Assembly (NCBI RefSeq): GCF_004803475.1
Contig: NZ_SRKY01000004.1
Coordinates: 372,001 to 436,000, forward strand
Length of the DNA: 64,000 nucleotides
Reading direction: 5' to 3'
Source: Aliishimia ponticola
GTDB taxonomy: Bacteria > Pseudomonadota > Alphaproteobacteria > Rhodobacterales > Rhodobacteraceae
In this document: positions 9,746 through 19,287 of the stretch, piece by piece
How the letters are laid out: every line of letters starts with the position of its first letter
Position numbering within the stretch: position 1 is the stretch's first letter
The notes under the pieces: model-generated
Seen by the model: the letters and a program-made list of their open reading frames with translations, nothing else
Told to the model about the DNA's origin: nothing
Databases searched by the model: none
Translations under genes and position numbers: made by a program

Positions 9746-9772
9746 TTGAGAGGGGCAGACAGCCCCTCTCAA
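9746..9772 (-). terminator. Terminator-like hairpin after kbl-tdh
   Basis: Perfect 11-bp stem TTGAGAGGGGC / GCCCCTCTCAA with a 5-nt loop, between the tdh stop and the cysteine-synthase start. Reading on the minus strand it is followed by CTCTCCCCGAAAGTATTTTG rather than a pure T-run. That GAAAGTATTTT sequence resembles elements I have often seen after gene ends in Rhodobacteraceae (recalled, not searched). Confidence 0.6.
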
Positions 9773-9810
9773 GGCCTGCGTGGCCCGAACGCAATTTCAT
9801 CGAATGCGCC

Positions 9811-10851
9811 TCAGGCGCGCCAGTCAAGAACGACCTTGCCGCTGGAACCGGACTGCATTGCCGCGAACCCTTGGGCAAAATCACGCGCGGCAAAGCGGTG
9901 CGTAATCACTTTCGACACATCCAGTCCGTTTTCCAGCATGGCAATCATCTTGTACCACGTCTCGAAAATCTCGCGGCCGTAGACGCCTTTGATCGTGATC
10001 GCCTTAAAGACGATCCGGCTCCAATCTACCGGGGATTTGCCCGGCGGGATGCCCAGCATGGCAATACGCCCGCCCATCACCAGCGTGTCGATCATCTGAT
10101 CCAGCGCGGTCTGGTTGCCCGACATTTCGAGCCCCACGTCGAAGCCCTCGCTCATCTTCAGGCCCGCCTCAACCTCGCGCAGGTCCTGCTGCGCGACATT
10201 GACCGGCACCACATCCACAACCCGCGCGGCCAGATCCAACCGATCCTGATTCACATCCGTGATCACCACATGCCGCGCGCCCACATGCCGTGCGACGGCG
10301 GCGGCCATGATGCCGATGGGCCCCGCCCCGGTGATCAGAACATCCTCGCCCACCAGATCGAAGCTCAGCGCGGTATGGACCGCGTTTCCCAGCGGATCCA
10401 GAATTGCGCCGATCTCGTCATCGATCTCATCGGGAAGCGTCACCACATTGAACGCGGGCAGGCGCAGATACTCGGCAAAGGCGCCTTGTTCATTCACCCC
10501 GATCCCACGTGTTTCCGGGTCCAGATGGAATTTTCCGGCGCGCGACTGGCGTGAGCTATGCTTGATCAGATGCCCTTCGCCCGAACAACGCTGACCGATT
10601 TCCAAGCCGGTGACATTGCGGCCAAGTTCCACGATCTCGCCCGCGAATTCGTGACCCGTAATCAGCGGCACCGGCACGGTTTTCCGGGCCCAGTCGTCCC
10701 AATTCCAGATGTGTATATCGGTGCCGCAGATACCTGTCTTGTTGACGCGGATCAGCACTTCGTCCGGCCCAATCTCTGGCACCGGCGCGGTCTCCATCCA
10801 CAGGCCTGCTTCAGCGCGCGATTTCACGAGGCAGCGCATTTCATTCGTCAT
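9811..10851 (-). CDS. tdh: L-threonine 3-dehydrogenase
   Basis: Oxidises threonine to 2-amino-3-ketobutyrate with NAD; Kbl then splits this to glycine and acetyl-CoA. 346 residues of the zinc-dependent MDR family: catalytic-zinc ligands in GICGTDIH and GHEFAGEI, Rossmann GAGPIGIMAAA. The four-cysteine structural-zinc loop of E. coli Tdh is absent: that region reads CSGEGHLIKHSSRQSRAGK with a single cysteine, as in other alphaproteobacterial enzymes. The ATG overlaps the kbl stop by 1 nt (TGATG), indicating coupled translation. Confidence 0.95.
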   Translation of the reverse strand: MTNEMRCLVKSRAEAGLWMETAPVPEIGPDEVLIRVNKTGICGTDIHIWNWDDWARKTVPVPLITGHEFAGEIVELGRNVTGLEIGQRCSGEGHLIKHSSRQSRAGKFHLDPETRGIGVNEQGAFAEYLRLPAFNVVTLPDEIDDEIGAILDPLGNAVHTALSFDLVGEDVLITGAGPIGIMAAAVARHVGARHVVITDVNQDRLDLAARVVDVVPVNVAQQDLREVEAGLKMSEGFDVGLEMSGNQTALDQMIDTLVMGGRIAMLGIPPGKSPVDWSRIVFKAITIKGVYGREIFETWYKMIAMLENGLDVSKVITHRFAARDFAQGFAAMQSGSSGKVVLDWRA

Positions 10852-12035
10852 CAGATCGCTCCCACGGCTTTGCCCACGCGGCCAAATGCTTCCAACGCGC
10901 GATCCAGCGCGGCCCGGTCCAGCGCCGCGTTCATCTGGGTGCGAATCCGCGCCTGTCCAAGCGGCACCACCGGATAGAAGAACCCGCTGACATAAACCCC
11001 TTCCTCGAACAGCTTGGATGCCATGTCCTGCGCCAGCCGTGCATCGCCCAGCATTACCGGAATGATTGGATGTTCACCCGGCAGCAGATCGAATCCGAGC
11101 CGTTCCAGCCCGGCCCGCCAATAGGCCGCGTTCTCGAATAGGCGGTCACGCAGCGCATCGCCCTCTTCGACCAGACGCAACGCCTCAAGCCCGGCCGCCA
11201 CAATCATCGGCGGCAGCGCGTTGGAAAAAAGATATGGCCGCGCGCGTTGGCGCAGCAGGTCGATCACCGGCTGCGGCCCGGCGATATAGCCGCCCAGCGC
11301 GCCCCCCAATGCTTTGCCCAAAGTCCCGGTCAGGATGTCCACATCGACCCCGAAATGCGCGGGCGTGCCGCGCCCCTTCGGCCCCATGAACCCGGTGGAA
11401 TGGCAATCATCCACCATGACAACCGCATCGAATTCCTGCGCCAGCGCGGTGATTCCGGGCAGATCGGCCAGATAGCCATCCATTGAAAAGACGCCATCGG
11501 TGGCGATCACGATATGTCGCGCCCCTTCGTCGCGCGCCTGTTGTAGCTTTTCGCGCAGCGCGGTCATGTCATTATTCGCATAGCGATATCGGCGCGCCTT
11601 GCTCAGCCGAATCCCGTCGATGATCGATGCGTGGTTCAGCGCGTCCGAGATGATCGCGTCCTCTGGTCCGAAGAGCGGCTCGAACAGGCCGCCATTGGCA
11701 TCGAAACAGGCCGCAAAGAGAATCGCGTCATCCTTGCCCAGAAAGGCCGCCAGACGCTGTTCAAGCTGGCGGTGCAGATCCTGCGTGCCGCAGATGAAAC
11801 GAACAGACGCCATGCCATAGCCGTGCCCATCCATCGCGCTTTTTGCAGCGGCGACCAGATCGGGATGGTCGGCCAGACCAAGGTAATTATTGGCGCACAG
11901 GTTGATGACCTCACGGTCACCGACATGCACGGTTCCCCCTTGGGGCGAGGTGATCAGGCGTTCGTGCTTGGTCAGGCCCGCCGCGTCGATCTCGGCGAGG
12001 GTGTCGGTCATATGGTCGAGGAAATTTTGGGGCAT
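10851..12035 (-). CDS. kbl: 2-amino-3-ketobutyrate CoA ligase (glycine C-acetyltransferase)
   Basis: PLP enzyme of the alpha-oxoamine synthase family. It converts 2-amino-3-ketobutyrate plus CoA to glycine and acetyl-CoA. 394 residues, normal length. Visible sites: [29 protein letters not shown], the PLP aspartate in [13 protein letters not shown] and the Schiff-base lysine K241 in [14 protein letters not shown]. The start at 12035 has a GGAG box. It is the first gene of kbl-tdh; the XRE-cupin regulator gene lies immediately upstream on the same strand. Confidence 0.95.
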   Translation of the reverse strand: MPQNFLDHMTDTLAEIDAAGLTKHERLITSPQGGTVHVGDREVINLCANNYLGLADHPDLVAAAKSAMDGHGYGMASVRFICGTQDLHRQLEQRLAAFLGKDDAILFAACFDANGGLFEPLFGPEDAIISDALNHASIIDGIRLSKARRYRYANNDMTALREKLQQARDEGARHIVIATDGVFSMDGYLADLPGITALAQEFDAVVMVDDCHSTGFMGPKGRGTPAHFGVDVDILTGTLGKALGGALGGYIAGPQPVIDLLRQRARPYLFSNALPPMIVAAGLEALRLVEEGDALRDRLFENAAYWRAGLERLGFDLLPGEHPIIPVMLGDARLAQDMASKLFEEGVYVSGFFYPVVPLGQARIRTQMNAALDRAALDRALEAFGRVGKAVGAI

Positions 12036-12080
12036 CAGAGCGACTCCTTTCCCAAGAAAGGTAGCATAACGGAACCGCGT

Positions 12081-12118
12081 CCGAAATATCGGATTTCCAT
12101 GATTGCGGAACTTTTCCG
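12081..12118. promoter_or_regulatory. Candidate operator(s) upstream of kbl
   Basis: The 95-nt gap between the regulator gene and kbl holds two short palindromes: CCGA-AATA-TCGG at 12081-12092 and CGGAA-CTT-TTCCG at 12106-12118. A further TTCC/GGAA pair lies at 12095-12110. They are plausible binding sites for the adjacent XRE-cupin regulator, since such regulators usually act on the next operon. This is inference from position and symmetry only. Confidence 0.35.
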
Positions 12119-12130
12119 TGATGCAGGAAA

Positions 12131-12694
12131 TCAGGCGTCGCGCACCACCAGAAAGGCGCGCGCTGGCGCATCTGCGGTGATCGAATGCGGCAAATCCGCC
12201 GGGTAACGCGCCGTGTCACCGGGACCAATCTGCCGTTCGACACCGCCGCTTGTCACGGTGAGGTGGCCATCGATCACTGTCAGATGCTCGGACGCACCGC
12301 GCTTGTGCGGCTGGCTGCGCAAGGCCCCACCGGCGGTGAATTCCAGCTCGTAGATTTCATGGCGACCAGCTTCTTCAGCCGGGGAGAGGATTCGAATCGT
12401 GCAACCTGAGCCCCGGTTTTCGATCTTGGGCGCAGCGGCACGCGTCAACACGTCGATCTTCGGGCCAACGGTTTCTTCGTCCAGCAGCCCCGCGAAATCG
12501 ACCTGCAAGGCGCGCGTCAGGTTCCACAGCGTCGAAATCGTCGGAGAGCTTTCGCCGCGCTCTATCTGGCTGACCATCGACCGGCTTACGCCGGAGAGTT
12601 TCGCCACAGCGTCAAGCGACAGGCCCATTTCACGCCGCGCGTCTTTCAGGCGTGCGGGCAAGCGGTTCAAAATAGCGTCGGCATCTTCCGTCAT
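12131..12694 (-). CDS. XRE-family transcriptional regulator with cupin sensor domain
   Basis: 187 residues. An N-terminal helix-turn-helix of the XRE type ([39 protein letters not shown], about residues 16-55) is followed by a C-terminal cupin (about 110-185, [23 protein letters not shown] ... [13 protein letters not shown]). Proteins of this PuuR/SutR-like layout sense a small metabolite and regulate nearby amino acid or amine catabolism. Its position just upstream of kbl-tdh and in the same direction suggests control of threonine breakdown. Confidence 0.88.
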   Translation of the reverse strand: MTEDADAILNRLPARLKDARREMGLSLDAVAKLSGVSRSMVSQIERGESSPTISTLWNLTRALQVDFAGLLDEETVGPKIDVLTRAAAPKIENRGSGCTIRILSPAEEAGRHEIYELEFTAGGALRSQPHKRGASEHLTVIDGHLTVTSGGVERQIGPGDTARYPADLPHSITADAPARAFLVVRDA

Positions 12695-12751
12695 GACGGA
12701 GTTAGTGGCGCAGCCAGCGCGCGGCTGTCAACCGTCCGGTCCACCGCCGGA

Positions 12752-14287
12752 TCAGAGAAGCCAGTCCAGCAGCAATACGAAGAAGGCACCGCCAATCGCG
12801 GAACAGATCGCCGTGATTGCGATCCAGCGCCAGAAACCTTGCGGGCGGTGCGACGGTTCCAATTGCGCCTGGTTGATCAGGGCGTTCTCCACCAGACCCG
12901 GCAGCCGCGGACCAAACCGGGCCATGACGCGGGCGGTCTTGGTCAGGTCCGTCAGCACGGCGCGCGGCCCCACGGATTTGCGAATATAATCGGTGACAAT
13001 CGGAGAGGCCGCTTCCCAGATGTTTATCTGCGGGTTCAGCCCGCGCGCAACGCCTTCGACCACGACCATGGTGCGTTGCAGCAGAATCAATTCTGTCCGG
13101 GTTTCCATGCCGAAGCGTTCAGTCACTTCAAAAAGGTAGGACAGCAGCCGCCCCATGGAAATCTTCGTCGCATCCATGCCGAATATCGGCTCGCCCACAG
13201 CGCGCAGGGCGCGGGCGAATTCCTCAACGTCCTTGTCGGGCGGCACATAGCCCGCCTCGAAATGGACTTCTGCCACACGTTTGTAATCGCGCCGGATGAA
13301 CCCAAAGAGAATCTCTGCGTACACACGGCGCGTGTATTCATCGATATGGCCCATGATCCCGAAATCATAGGCGATGATATCCCCATTCGCCGCGACCTTG
13401 AGATTGCCCTGGTGCATATCGGCGTGGAAATATCCGTCGCGCAGCGCGTGCATCAGGAACACGCGCAGCACCCGTTCGCCCAGCGCGCGGCGATCATGCC
13501 CCGCCAGATCCAAAGCAGCGTTGTCCCCCAGCGGCACACCATCGGCCCAGCCCAGCGTCATCACACGGCGGGCGGACAGGCTCCAGACGATCTGGGGCAG
13601 TTGGAAGCCTTCGTCATTCTTGGTGTTGGCGTCGAATTCGGACGCGGCAGAGCTTTCGAGCCGCAGATCCAACTCACCACGCACAACGCCGTCGAAATGT
13701 TCGATCACTTCCAGCGGACGCAAGCGGCGCGATCCGGGAGAGAACGTATCGACGATCCGGGCGGCAAGGTAGAACGCATCGACATCCTGTCGAAATGCGC
13801 GTTCGATTCCAGGCCGCAGCACCTTCACCGCGACTTCTTCACCCGTATCCGCGCGGCGGGCCTTGTGGACCTGCGCGATAGATGCAGCGGCGACAGGCTC
13901 GGAAAACTCCGAAAAAATCTGATCGACCGGCAATCCAAGCTCGCGTTCGACTTCGGCCTTGGCTTCCTCCACCGAGAAGGGCGGCAGCTTGTCCTGAAGC
14001 ACCCGCAATTGCAGCGCCAGCTCATCGCCGACCACGTCAGGGCGCGTGGACAGAACCTGCCCGAACTTGATGTAGGCGGGGCCAAGCGCGGTGAGCGCCC
14101 GTGTCGCGGGCGGCATGGACGGGTCGCCCTTGTAGCCCAACCACTTGAAGGGCCAGCCTAGGGTGCGCGCCACAAACCGCAGCGATTTGGGCGCATCGAA
14201 CGCATCCAGCACCACATTCATGGCGCCGGTTCGTTCCAGCGTCGCGCCCGTTCGGATCAGGCGCAGAATATTGTGAGGGCCGCGCAC
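12752..14287 (-). CDS. ubiB: UbiB, ABC1/ADCK-type kinase-like protein for ubiquinone synthesis
   Basis: Atypical kinase/ATPase needed for ubiquinone production. 511 residues when started at the GTG at 14287, which lies 4 nt beyond the ubiE stop. The UbiB signature KxGQ is in YIKFGQVLSTRPD, followed by the ATP-binding ASIAQVHKA and KVLRPG, the DMHQGNLKV catalytic loop and IAYDFGIMG. The C-terminus has one or two membrane helices (WIAITAICSAIGGAFFVLLL), anchoring it in the inner membrane. It forms an operon with ubiE. Confidence 0.93.
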   Translation of the reverse strand: MRGPHNILRLIRTGATLERTGAMNVVLDAFDAPKSLRFVARTLGWPFKWLGYKGDPSMPPATRALTALGPAYIKFGQVLSTRPDVVGDELALQLRVLQDKLPPFSVEEAKAEVERELGLPVDQIFSEFSEPVAAASIAQVHKARRADTGEEVAVKVLRPGIERAFRQDVDAFYLAARIVDTFSPGSRRLRPLEVIEHFDGVVRGELDLRLESSAASEFDANTKNDEGFQLPQIVWSLSARRVMTLGWADGVPLGDNAALDLAGHDRRALGERVLRVFLMHALRDGYFHADMHQGNLKVAANGDIIAYDFGIMGHIDEYTRRVYAEILFGFIRRDYKRVAEVHFEAGYVPPDKDVEEFARALRAVGEPIFGMDATKISMGRLLSYLFEVTERFGMETRTELILLQRTMVVVEGVARGLNPQINIWEAASPIVTDYIRKSVGPRAVLTDLTKTARVMARFGPRLPGLVENALINQAQLEPSHRPQGFWRWIAITAICSAIGGAFFVLLLDWLL

Positions 14288-14291
14288 CGGG

Positions 14292-15044
14292 TCAGATCTT
14301 CCAGCCGGAGTGCAGGCAGGCCACACCCATGGTCAGGTTGCGATACTTGGCGTTCTCGAATCCGGCCTCGCGCACCATGCCAAGGAAGGTTTCCTGATCG
14401 GGGAACTTGCGGATCGATTCCACCAGGTACTGATAGCTGTCGCGATCCCCGGCAATGGCCTGCCCCATGCGCGGGATGACATTGAAGGAATATAGATCGT
14501 ACAGCTTTTGCATCCCCGGATTGGGAAGCTGGCTGAATTCCAGCACCATCAACCGCCCGCCCGGCTTCAGAACGCGATACGCCTCGCGCAGCGCATCAAG
14601 CGGGCGCGTGACGTTCCGGATACCGAAGCTGATCGTGTAGACGTCAAAGGTGTTGTCGCGGAAGGGCAGCTTCATCGCGTCACCCGTCACCCAATCAAGG
14701 CTGTCCGCCATCTGCGCGGCCTCGGCCCGCTTGCGGCCTTCGACCAGCATGGGCTCGGTCAGGTCCAGAACGGTGGCGTGGCCATGGCCGGCACGTTTGA
14801 GGAACCGAAAGGAGATATCCCCCGTCCCCCCCGCCACGTCGAGCAGCTTTTGACCGGGCCGCGGCGCCAGCCAATCCATCATCGCATCTTTCCAAATCCG
14901 GTGAATCCCCATGCTCATCGCATCGTTCATCACGTCGTATTTGGAGGCGACGGAATTGAAGACCCCCTGCACCCGTCCGGCCTTCTGGCTTTCGGGAATA
15001 TCTTCAAAGCCGAAATGGGTGGTCTTGTCGTCCGCGTTGGTCAT
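14292..15044 (-). CDS. ubiE: Demethylmenaquinone/ubiquinone C-methyltransferase UbiE
   Basis: SAM-dependent C-methyltransferase of ubiquinone biosynthesis. 250 residues from the ATG at 15044 (E. coli UbiE has 251). Family hallmarks are [25 protein letters not shown] near the N-terminus, the SAM motif [42 protein letters not shown], and the C-terminal [15 protein letters not shown]. It lies divergent from mutM with 74 nt between, an arrangement common in alphaproteobacteria. Confidence 0.96.
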   Translation of the reverse strand: MTNADDKTTHFGFEDIPESQKAGRVQGVFNSVASKYDVMNDAMSMGIHRIWKDAMMDWLAPRPGQKLLDVAGGTGDISFRFLKRAGHGHATVLDLTEPMLVEGRKRAEAAQMADSLDWVTGDAMKLPFRDNTFDVYTISFGIRNVTRPLDALREAYRVLKPGGRLMVLEFSQLPNPGMQKLYDLYSFNVIPRMGQAIAGDRDSYQYLVESIRKFPDQETFLGMVREAGFENAKYRNLTMGVACLHSGWKI

Positions 15045-15118
15045 CTCTTGCAACCTGTCAAATTTCGACTTTGTTATAGAGCGCTCAGCCCCACGTACAA
15101 TGCGAAGGAAAGCGCCCC

Positions 15119-15970
15119 ATGCCCGAATTGCCAGAGGTAGAGACAGTTCGCCGCGGATTGGCCCCTGTGATGGAAGGGGCAGTGATCGCGCGCGCGGATG
15201 TGAACCGGCCCGATCTGCGCTGGCCGTTCCCTGCGCGGATGCCAGAGCGGTTGACCGGCGCGCGGGTGGATCGGCTGCGGCGGCGGTCGAAATATATCCT
15301 CGCCGATCTGGATACGGGAGAGACGTTGCTGATTCATCTGGGCATGTCCGGGCGGATGCTGATTTCCGGCGACCCGCTCGGACAGTTCGTGCATGAGCAC
15401 CCCGCGCCGGAAAAGCATGACCATGTTGTATTCCACATGGAGAACGGCGCGCGCATCACCTTCAACGATCCACGGCGGTTCGGGGCGATGGACCTTCTGG
15501 ATACGGCAACGGCAGAGGCGCACAAGCTGCTCGCCGTTCTGGGGCCGGAGCCTTTGGGCAACGATTTCCACGAAGATCACCTGATCGCCGCTTTCAAGGG
15601 CAAGATGACCCCGGTGAAATCCGCCCTGCTGGATCAGAGAATCGTCGCGGGATTAGGCAATATTTACGTTTGTGAGGCATTGTTCCGCAGCGGAATTTCC
15701 CCCACGCGCAAGGCCGGGCGCATTGCCGCGCAGCGGGTTGCGGCATTGGTGCCCATCGTCCGTGACGTTCTTCAGGACGCCATCGCGGCAGGGGGATCGT
15801 CTCTTAAAGACTTCCGCCAAGCCGATGGGGAACTTGGATATTTCCAGCACAGCTTCGATGTCTATGGCCGCGAAGGACAGGCCTGCACCACCGAAGGTTG
15901 CGCATCCCACGTGGCACGGATCGTCCAGTCTGGGCGGTCGTCCTTCTACTGCCCGACCTGTCAAAGATAA
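15119..15970 (+). CDS. mutM: Formamidopyrimidine-DNA glycosylase MutM
   Basis: Removes 8-oxoguanine and formamidopyrimidines and nicks abasic DNA. 283 residues. The N-terminus [14 protein letters not shown] carries the catalytic proline (exposed after Met removal) and the glutamate. A lysine in [10 protein letters not shown] fits the conserved K57 position. The helix-two-turn-helix is [25 protein letters not shown], and the C-terminal zinc finger has four cysteines (CTTEGC and CPTC). All catalytic features are present. Confidence 0.97.
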   Translation: MPELPEVETVRRGLAPVMEGAVIARADVNRPDLRWPFPARMPERLTGARVDRLRRRSKYILADLDTGETLLIHLGMSGRMLISGDPLGQFVHEHPAPEKHDHVVFHMENGARITFNDPRRFGAMDLLDTATAEAHKLLAVLGPEPLGNDFHEDHLIAAFKGKMTPVKSALLDQRIVAGLGNIYVCEALFRSGISPTRKAGRIAAQRVAALVPIVRDVLQDAIAAGGSSLKDFRQADGELGYFQHSFDVYGREGQACTTEGCASHVARIVQSGRSSFYCPTCQR

Positions 15971-16035
15971 CTTGCAAGACGCGCCGCCCGTGTTAAGGGT
16001 TCGGTTTCGTGACAACAGCAGGAAAGCTTGCAGAC

Positions 16036-16812
16036 ATGGCCTATGAGACGATCATCGTCGACGTCGAAGACCACATTTGCTTGATCAAGTTGAACCGCCC
16101 CGATGCGCTGAACGCTCTGAACCAGCAATTGCTGGGAGAGTTGATGACGGCGCTTGAAGAGGCGGATGCCAATGACAGCGTGCGCTGCATCGTCCTGACC
16201 GGGTCCGAAAAGGCTTTTGCCGCCGGGGCCGACATCAAGGAAATGTCCACCATGTCCTTCGCCGAGGTGAACTCGGTGAACCTGTTTGCCGATGCCAATG
16301 TACGGATCATGCAGATTCGCAAACCGATCATCGCGGCAGTGTCCGGCTATGCGCTTGGGGGCGGCTGCGAGATCGCGATGGCCTGCGATTTCATCATCGC
16401 CGCCGACAATGCCAAGTTCGGCCAGCCCGAAATCAACCTTGGCGTTATCGCCGGGATGGGCGGCTCTCAACGACTGACGCTGGCGGTCGGCAAATCCAAG
16501 GCGATGGATATGAACCTGACCGGTCGGTTCATGGATGCCGAAGAGGCAGATCGTTCCGGTTTGGTCAGCCGCGTGGTTCCGGCCAAGAAGCTGATGGAAG
16601 AGACCATGAGCGCGGCCAACAAGATCGCCGAGAAATCGCTGATCGCCGCGCGCACCGCCAAGGAAGCCGTGAACCGGTCCTTCGAAGTGCCGCTGACCGA
16701 AGGTCTGCTGGTCGAACGCCGCCTGTTCCATTCGCTCTTTGCGACAGAAGATCAGAACGAAGGCATGGAAGCGTTTCTTGAAAAACGAGAGGCGCAATTC
16801 CGCGACCGGTGA
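16036..16812 (+). CDS. Enoyl-CoA hydratase
   Basis: Crotonase-fold enzyme hydrating short-chain trans-2-enoyl-CoA in fatty acid oxidation. 258 residues when started at the ATG at 16036, which has AGGAAAG upstream; the GTG at 16009 is less likely. Motifs: the oxyanion-hole segments [10 protein letters not shown] and [15 protein letters not shown], with the catalytic glutamates in GGCEIA and FGQPEINLG. The start [28 protein letters not shown] is typical of the short-chain (EchA/PhaB-like) group. No partner beta-oxidation genes are adjacent. Confidence 0.93.
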   Translation: MAYETIIVDVEDHICLIKLNRPDALNALNQQLLGELMTALEEADANDSVRCIVLTGSEKAFAAGADIKEMSTMSFAEVNSVNLFADANVRIMQIRKPIIAAVSGYALGGGCEIAMACDFIIAADNAKFGQPEINLGVIAGMGGSQRLTLAVGKSKAMDMNLTGRFMDAEEADRSGLVSRVVPAKKLMEETMSAANKIAEKSLIAARTAKEAVNRSFEVPLTEGLLVERRLFHSLFATEDQNEGMEAFLEKREAQFRDR

Positions 16813-16841
16813 CGCCCTGCGCGGCGTTCCGAAAAGAATCA

Positions 16842-16871
16842 CTTCACTTTTGGCGGGTCTTTGCCTATACG
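16842..16871 (+). promoter_or_regulatory. Candidate promoter for rpsT
   Basis: CTTCAC (16842-16847) and TATACG (16866-16871) are separated by 18 nt, about 120 nt before the rpsT start. The spacer and downstream bases carry an inverted repeat GGCGGG/CCCGCC (16852-16857 and 16873-16878). This is a plausible sigma-70-type promoter only. Confidence 0.35.
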
Positions 16872-16990
16872 GCCCGCCAGACATGCGTGTGATGCCCGCT
16901 TTGGCAGGAGAAGCCCGGTAACAAACCGGGATCCCCTTGGGGGTGTCACGTATCATTTTTTGACGACAACCCTGAGGCAAGGACACACCG

Positions 16991-17254
16991 ATGGCTAATT
17001 CGCCCCAATCCAAGAAACGCGCCCGTCAGAACGAAAAACGTTTTGCCGTCAACAAGGCACGCCGTTCCCGCATCCGCACCTACCTGCGCAAAGTCGAAGA
17101 AGCGATCGCTTCCGGCGATAAAGATGCTGCAGTTGCAGCACTGCGTTCGGCCCAGCCGGAGATCATGCGCGGCGTCACCAAAGGCGTCTACCACAAGAAT
17201 ACAGCATCCCGGAAAATCTCGCGCCTGAACGCGCGCGTGAAAGCCCTGAGCTGA
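16991..17254 (+). CDS. rpsT: 30S ribosomal protein S20
   Basis: 87 residues, standard length, lysine/arginine-rich. It starts [27 protein letters not shown] and ends [19 protein letters not shown], the conserved S20 ends. S20 binds the 16S rRNA body early in small-subunit assembly. It is monocistronic with a strong terminator directly after it. Its position just before dnaA is typical of Rhodobacteraceae and related orders. Confidence 0.97.
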   Translation: MANSPQSKKRARQNEKRFAVNKARRSRIRTYLRKVEEAIASGDKDAAVAALRSAQPEIMRGVTKGVYHKNTASRKISRLNARVKALS

Positions 17255-17279
17255 TATTCAGAGATTCTTATTTGACGAA

Positions 17280-17308
17280 AAGGCGTTGCGAGAGCAGCGC
17301 CTTTTTTT
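17280..17308 (+). terminator. Rho-independent terminator after rpsT
   Basis: A 10-bp stem AAGGCGTTGC / GCAGCGCCTT (one G-U pair) with a GAGA tetraloop and a seven-T run. It is a textbook terminator 26 nt after the rpsT stop. Confidence 0.93.
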
Positions 17309-17750
17309 CGTGTGTGCTCTTCACACGACATAGAGAGATTCCCTCCGAACTTTTTAGGGCGTCAAGTTTTAAGTTTTGTTGCTGCGCCCTTAACGAAATT
17401 GCTACCTCTATTAATGCGACTCGCGTCGCGACCTTTTGGGGGGACAGGCCCGGAAACGCGTTCATGGGGATGAAATGTTCGTTTGTCCGGGGGCTGTTTG
17501 CAGATGGTGTTCCGTCTGCATGAATGCTGCTCAAGTGAAAGCCCAGCTTTCGCGCCCTGTCACAAATGTGTTGTACACGGCCCTTTCTTGATCGGGTTTC
17601 GATCCGAAGGATGGTGTCGTGTGCTTGGTCCGGTAACTGGCTCATCTGTCTCTGGTCCGACAGATGAATTCCTGTTGCCTGGTTGAATAGTGGCGAACCG
17701 GCTCGGCCACAGAACTGAGCCGAGGACAAAAAAGAGGATGGCAGGCTCGA
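17309..17750. other. 442-bp non-coding region before dnaA
   Basis: No credible gene is seen here. I searched for the TTATCCACA box and close variants on both strands and found none convincing; TTGTACACG near 17572 differs at two positions. It contains a perfect 9-bp inverted repeat TCATCTGTC / GACAGATGA with an 8-nt loop (17642-17667) and CGGCTC / GAGCCG (17699-17722) just before dnaA. It is probably the dnaA promoter and leader. A replication origin here is not supported by box content. Confidence 0.55.
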
Positions 17751-19103
17751 ATGACTGGGGAACAATGGGGCGAGTTGCGGCAACGGCTGCGCAAAACGGT
17801 AGGGCAGAACAACTACGTGACGTGGATCGAACCACTCAAGTTTCGCGACCTGCTGGATGGGGTCGCAACCTTCGACGTACCGACGACTTTTCTGGGCAAC
17901 TACGTCTCGCAGAACTTCTCTGATCTGATCCTGCACGAGCTACATAGCCGCAATTCCGATGTCCGCCGCCTGAGCTTCAAGGTTGTCGCCAACTCGGATG
18001 CGCGCCCGGTCGAAGCTGCCAAGCCGCAACCGGTGGAACGCAAACCCTCTGCCGTATCCGCCCTGAACCCCGCGCCGCTCGACAGCCGCTTTACCTTTGA
18101 CACCTTCGTTGTCGGCAAACCGAACGAGCTTGCCCACGCCGCTGCCAAACGCGTTGGCGAAGGTGGCCCGGTCACGTTCAATCCGCTGTTTCTTTACGGT
18201 GGCGTCGGCCTTGGCAAGACGCACCTGATGCACGCCATCGCGTGGGAGCTTCAGGCCCGCCGTCCCGATCTGAACGTCCTGTATCTGTCGGCAGAGCAGT
18301 TCATGTATCGATTTGTGCAAGCTCTGCGCGACCGCAAGATGATGGACTTCAAGGAAATCTTCCGCTCCGTCGATGTGCTGATGGTGGATGACGTCCAGTT
18401 CATCGCGGGCAAGGACAGCACGCAGGAAGAATTCTTCCACACCTTCAACGCGCTGGTCGACCAGAACAAGCAAATCATCATCTCTGCCGATCGCGCGCCG
18501 GGTGAAATCAAGGACTTGGAAGAGCGGGTGAAATCCCGTCTGCAATGTGGTCTTGTCGTCGATCTGCACCCGACCGATTACGAACTGCGTCTGGGCATTC
18601 TTCAGTCCAAGGTCGAGCAACAGCGCGTGACCTATCCGGACCTGAAACTGGATGACGGCGTGCTGGAATTCCTGGCCCATCGGATTTCCACCAATGTGCG
18701 CGTGCTCGAAGGTGCGTTGACGCGGCTTTTCGCCTTCGCATCGCTGGTTGGGCGCGAGATCACCATGGACCTGACGCAAGACTGCCTTGCCGATGTTCTG
18801 CGGGCGTCCGAGCGCAAGATCACGGTTGAGGAAATACAGCGCAAGGTGTCCGAGCATTACAACATCCGTCTGTCCGACATGATCGGGCCGAAGCGGTTGC
18901 GGTCCTATGCGCGTCCGCGTCAGGTTGCGATGTATCTGTGCAAACAGCTGACCTCACGCTCGCTTCCCGAAATCGGGCGGCGTTTTGGGGGCCGGGACCA
19001 CACCACCGTCATGCACGGTGTTCGCCGGATCGAAGAGTTGAAACAGCAGGACGGCCAGATCGCCGAAGATCTGGAATTGCTGCGCCGCGCGCTCGAAGCC
19101 TGA
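17751..19103 (+). CDS. dnaA: Chromosomal replication initiator DnaA
   Basis: AAA+ initiator that melts oriC and loads the helicase. 450 residues: domain I about 1-80 (EQWGELRQRLRKTVGQNNYVTWIEPLK), linker to about 110, AAA+ domain III with Walker A GGVGLGKT (about 150-157) and Walker B VLMVDDVQFIAGK, then domain IV with the DnaA signature (RRFGGRDHTTVMHGVRRIEEL) that binds DnaA boxes. The short linker domain II is typical for alphaproteobacteria. A terminator follows at 19134, so dnaN has its own transcription start. Confidence 0.98.
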   Translation: MTGEQWGELRQRLRKTVGQNNYVTWIEPLKFRDLLDGVATFDVPTTFLGNYVSQNFSDLILHELHSRNSDVRRLSFKVVANSDARPVEAAKPQPVERKPSAVSALNPAPLDSRFTFDTFVVGKPNELAHAAAKRVGEGGPVTFNPLFLYGGVGLGKTHLMHAIAWELQARRPDLNVLYLSAEQFMYRFVQALRDRKMMDFKEIFRSVDVLMVDDVQFIAGKDSTQEEFFHTFNALVDQNKQIIISADRAPGEIKDLEERVKSRLQCGLVVDLHPTDYELRLGILQSKVEQQRVTYPDLKLDDGVLEFLAHRISTNVRVLEGALTRLFAFASLVGREITMDLTQDCLADVLRASERKITVEEIQRKVSEHYNIRLSDMIGPKRLRSYARPRQVAMYLCKQLTSRSLPEIGRRFGGRDHTTVMHGVRRIEELKQQDGQIAEDLELLRRALEA

Positions 19104-19133
19104 CGGCCACGCGCCCCTGATCTGTGCCAATCG

Positions 19134-19160
19134 GGCCTCGGTTTCACGCCGGGGCCTTTT
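19134..19160 (+). terminator. Rho-independent terminator after dnaA
   Basis: An 8-bp stem GGCCTCGG / CCGGGGCC with one G-U pair, a 7-nt loop and TTTTG after it. It separates dnaA from dnaN. Confidence 0.7.
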
Positions 19161-19287
19161 GCTGTTACGCAATGGCGGCACATTGGCTTGACGCTCTGCT
19201 AAATCCAGAAGACAACTGCGAAAACACTTGTGCAGCGTCACTGTTCGAGTAGGGTTTGCGTCCCTGCAGGCGCGCAAGGAGAGCGAT

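Noticed and set aside
17568-17580. TTGTACACG as a DnaA box
   Set aside because: It differs from TTATNCACA at two key positions and is not part of a cluster.
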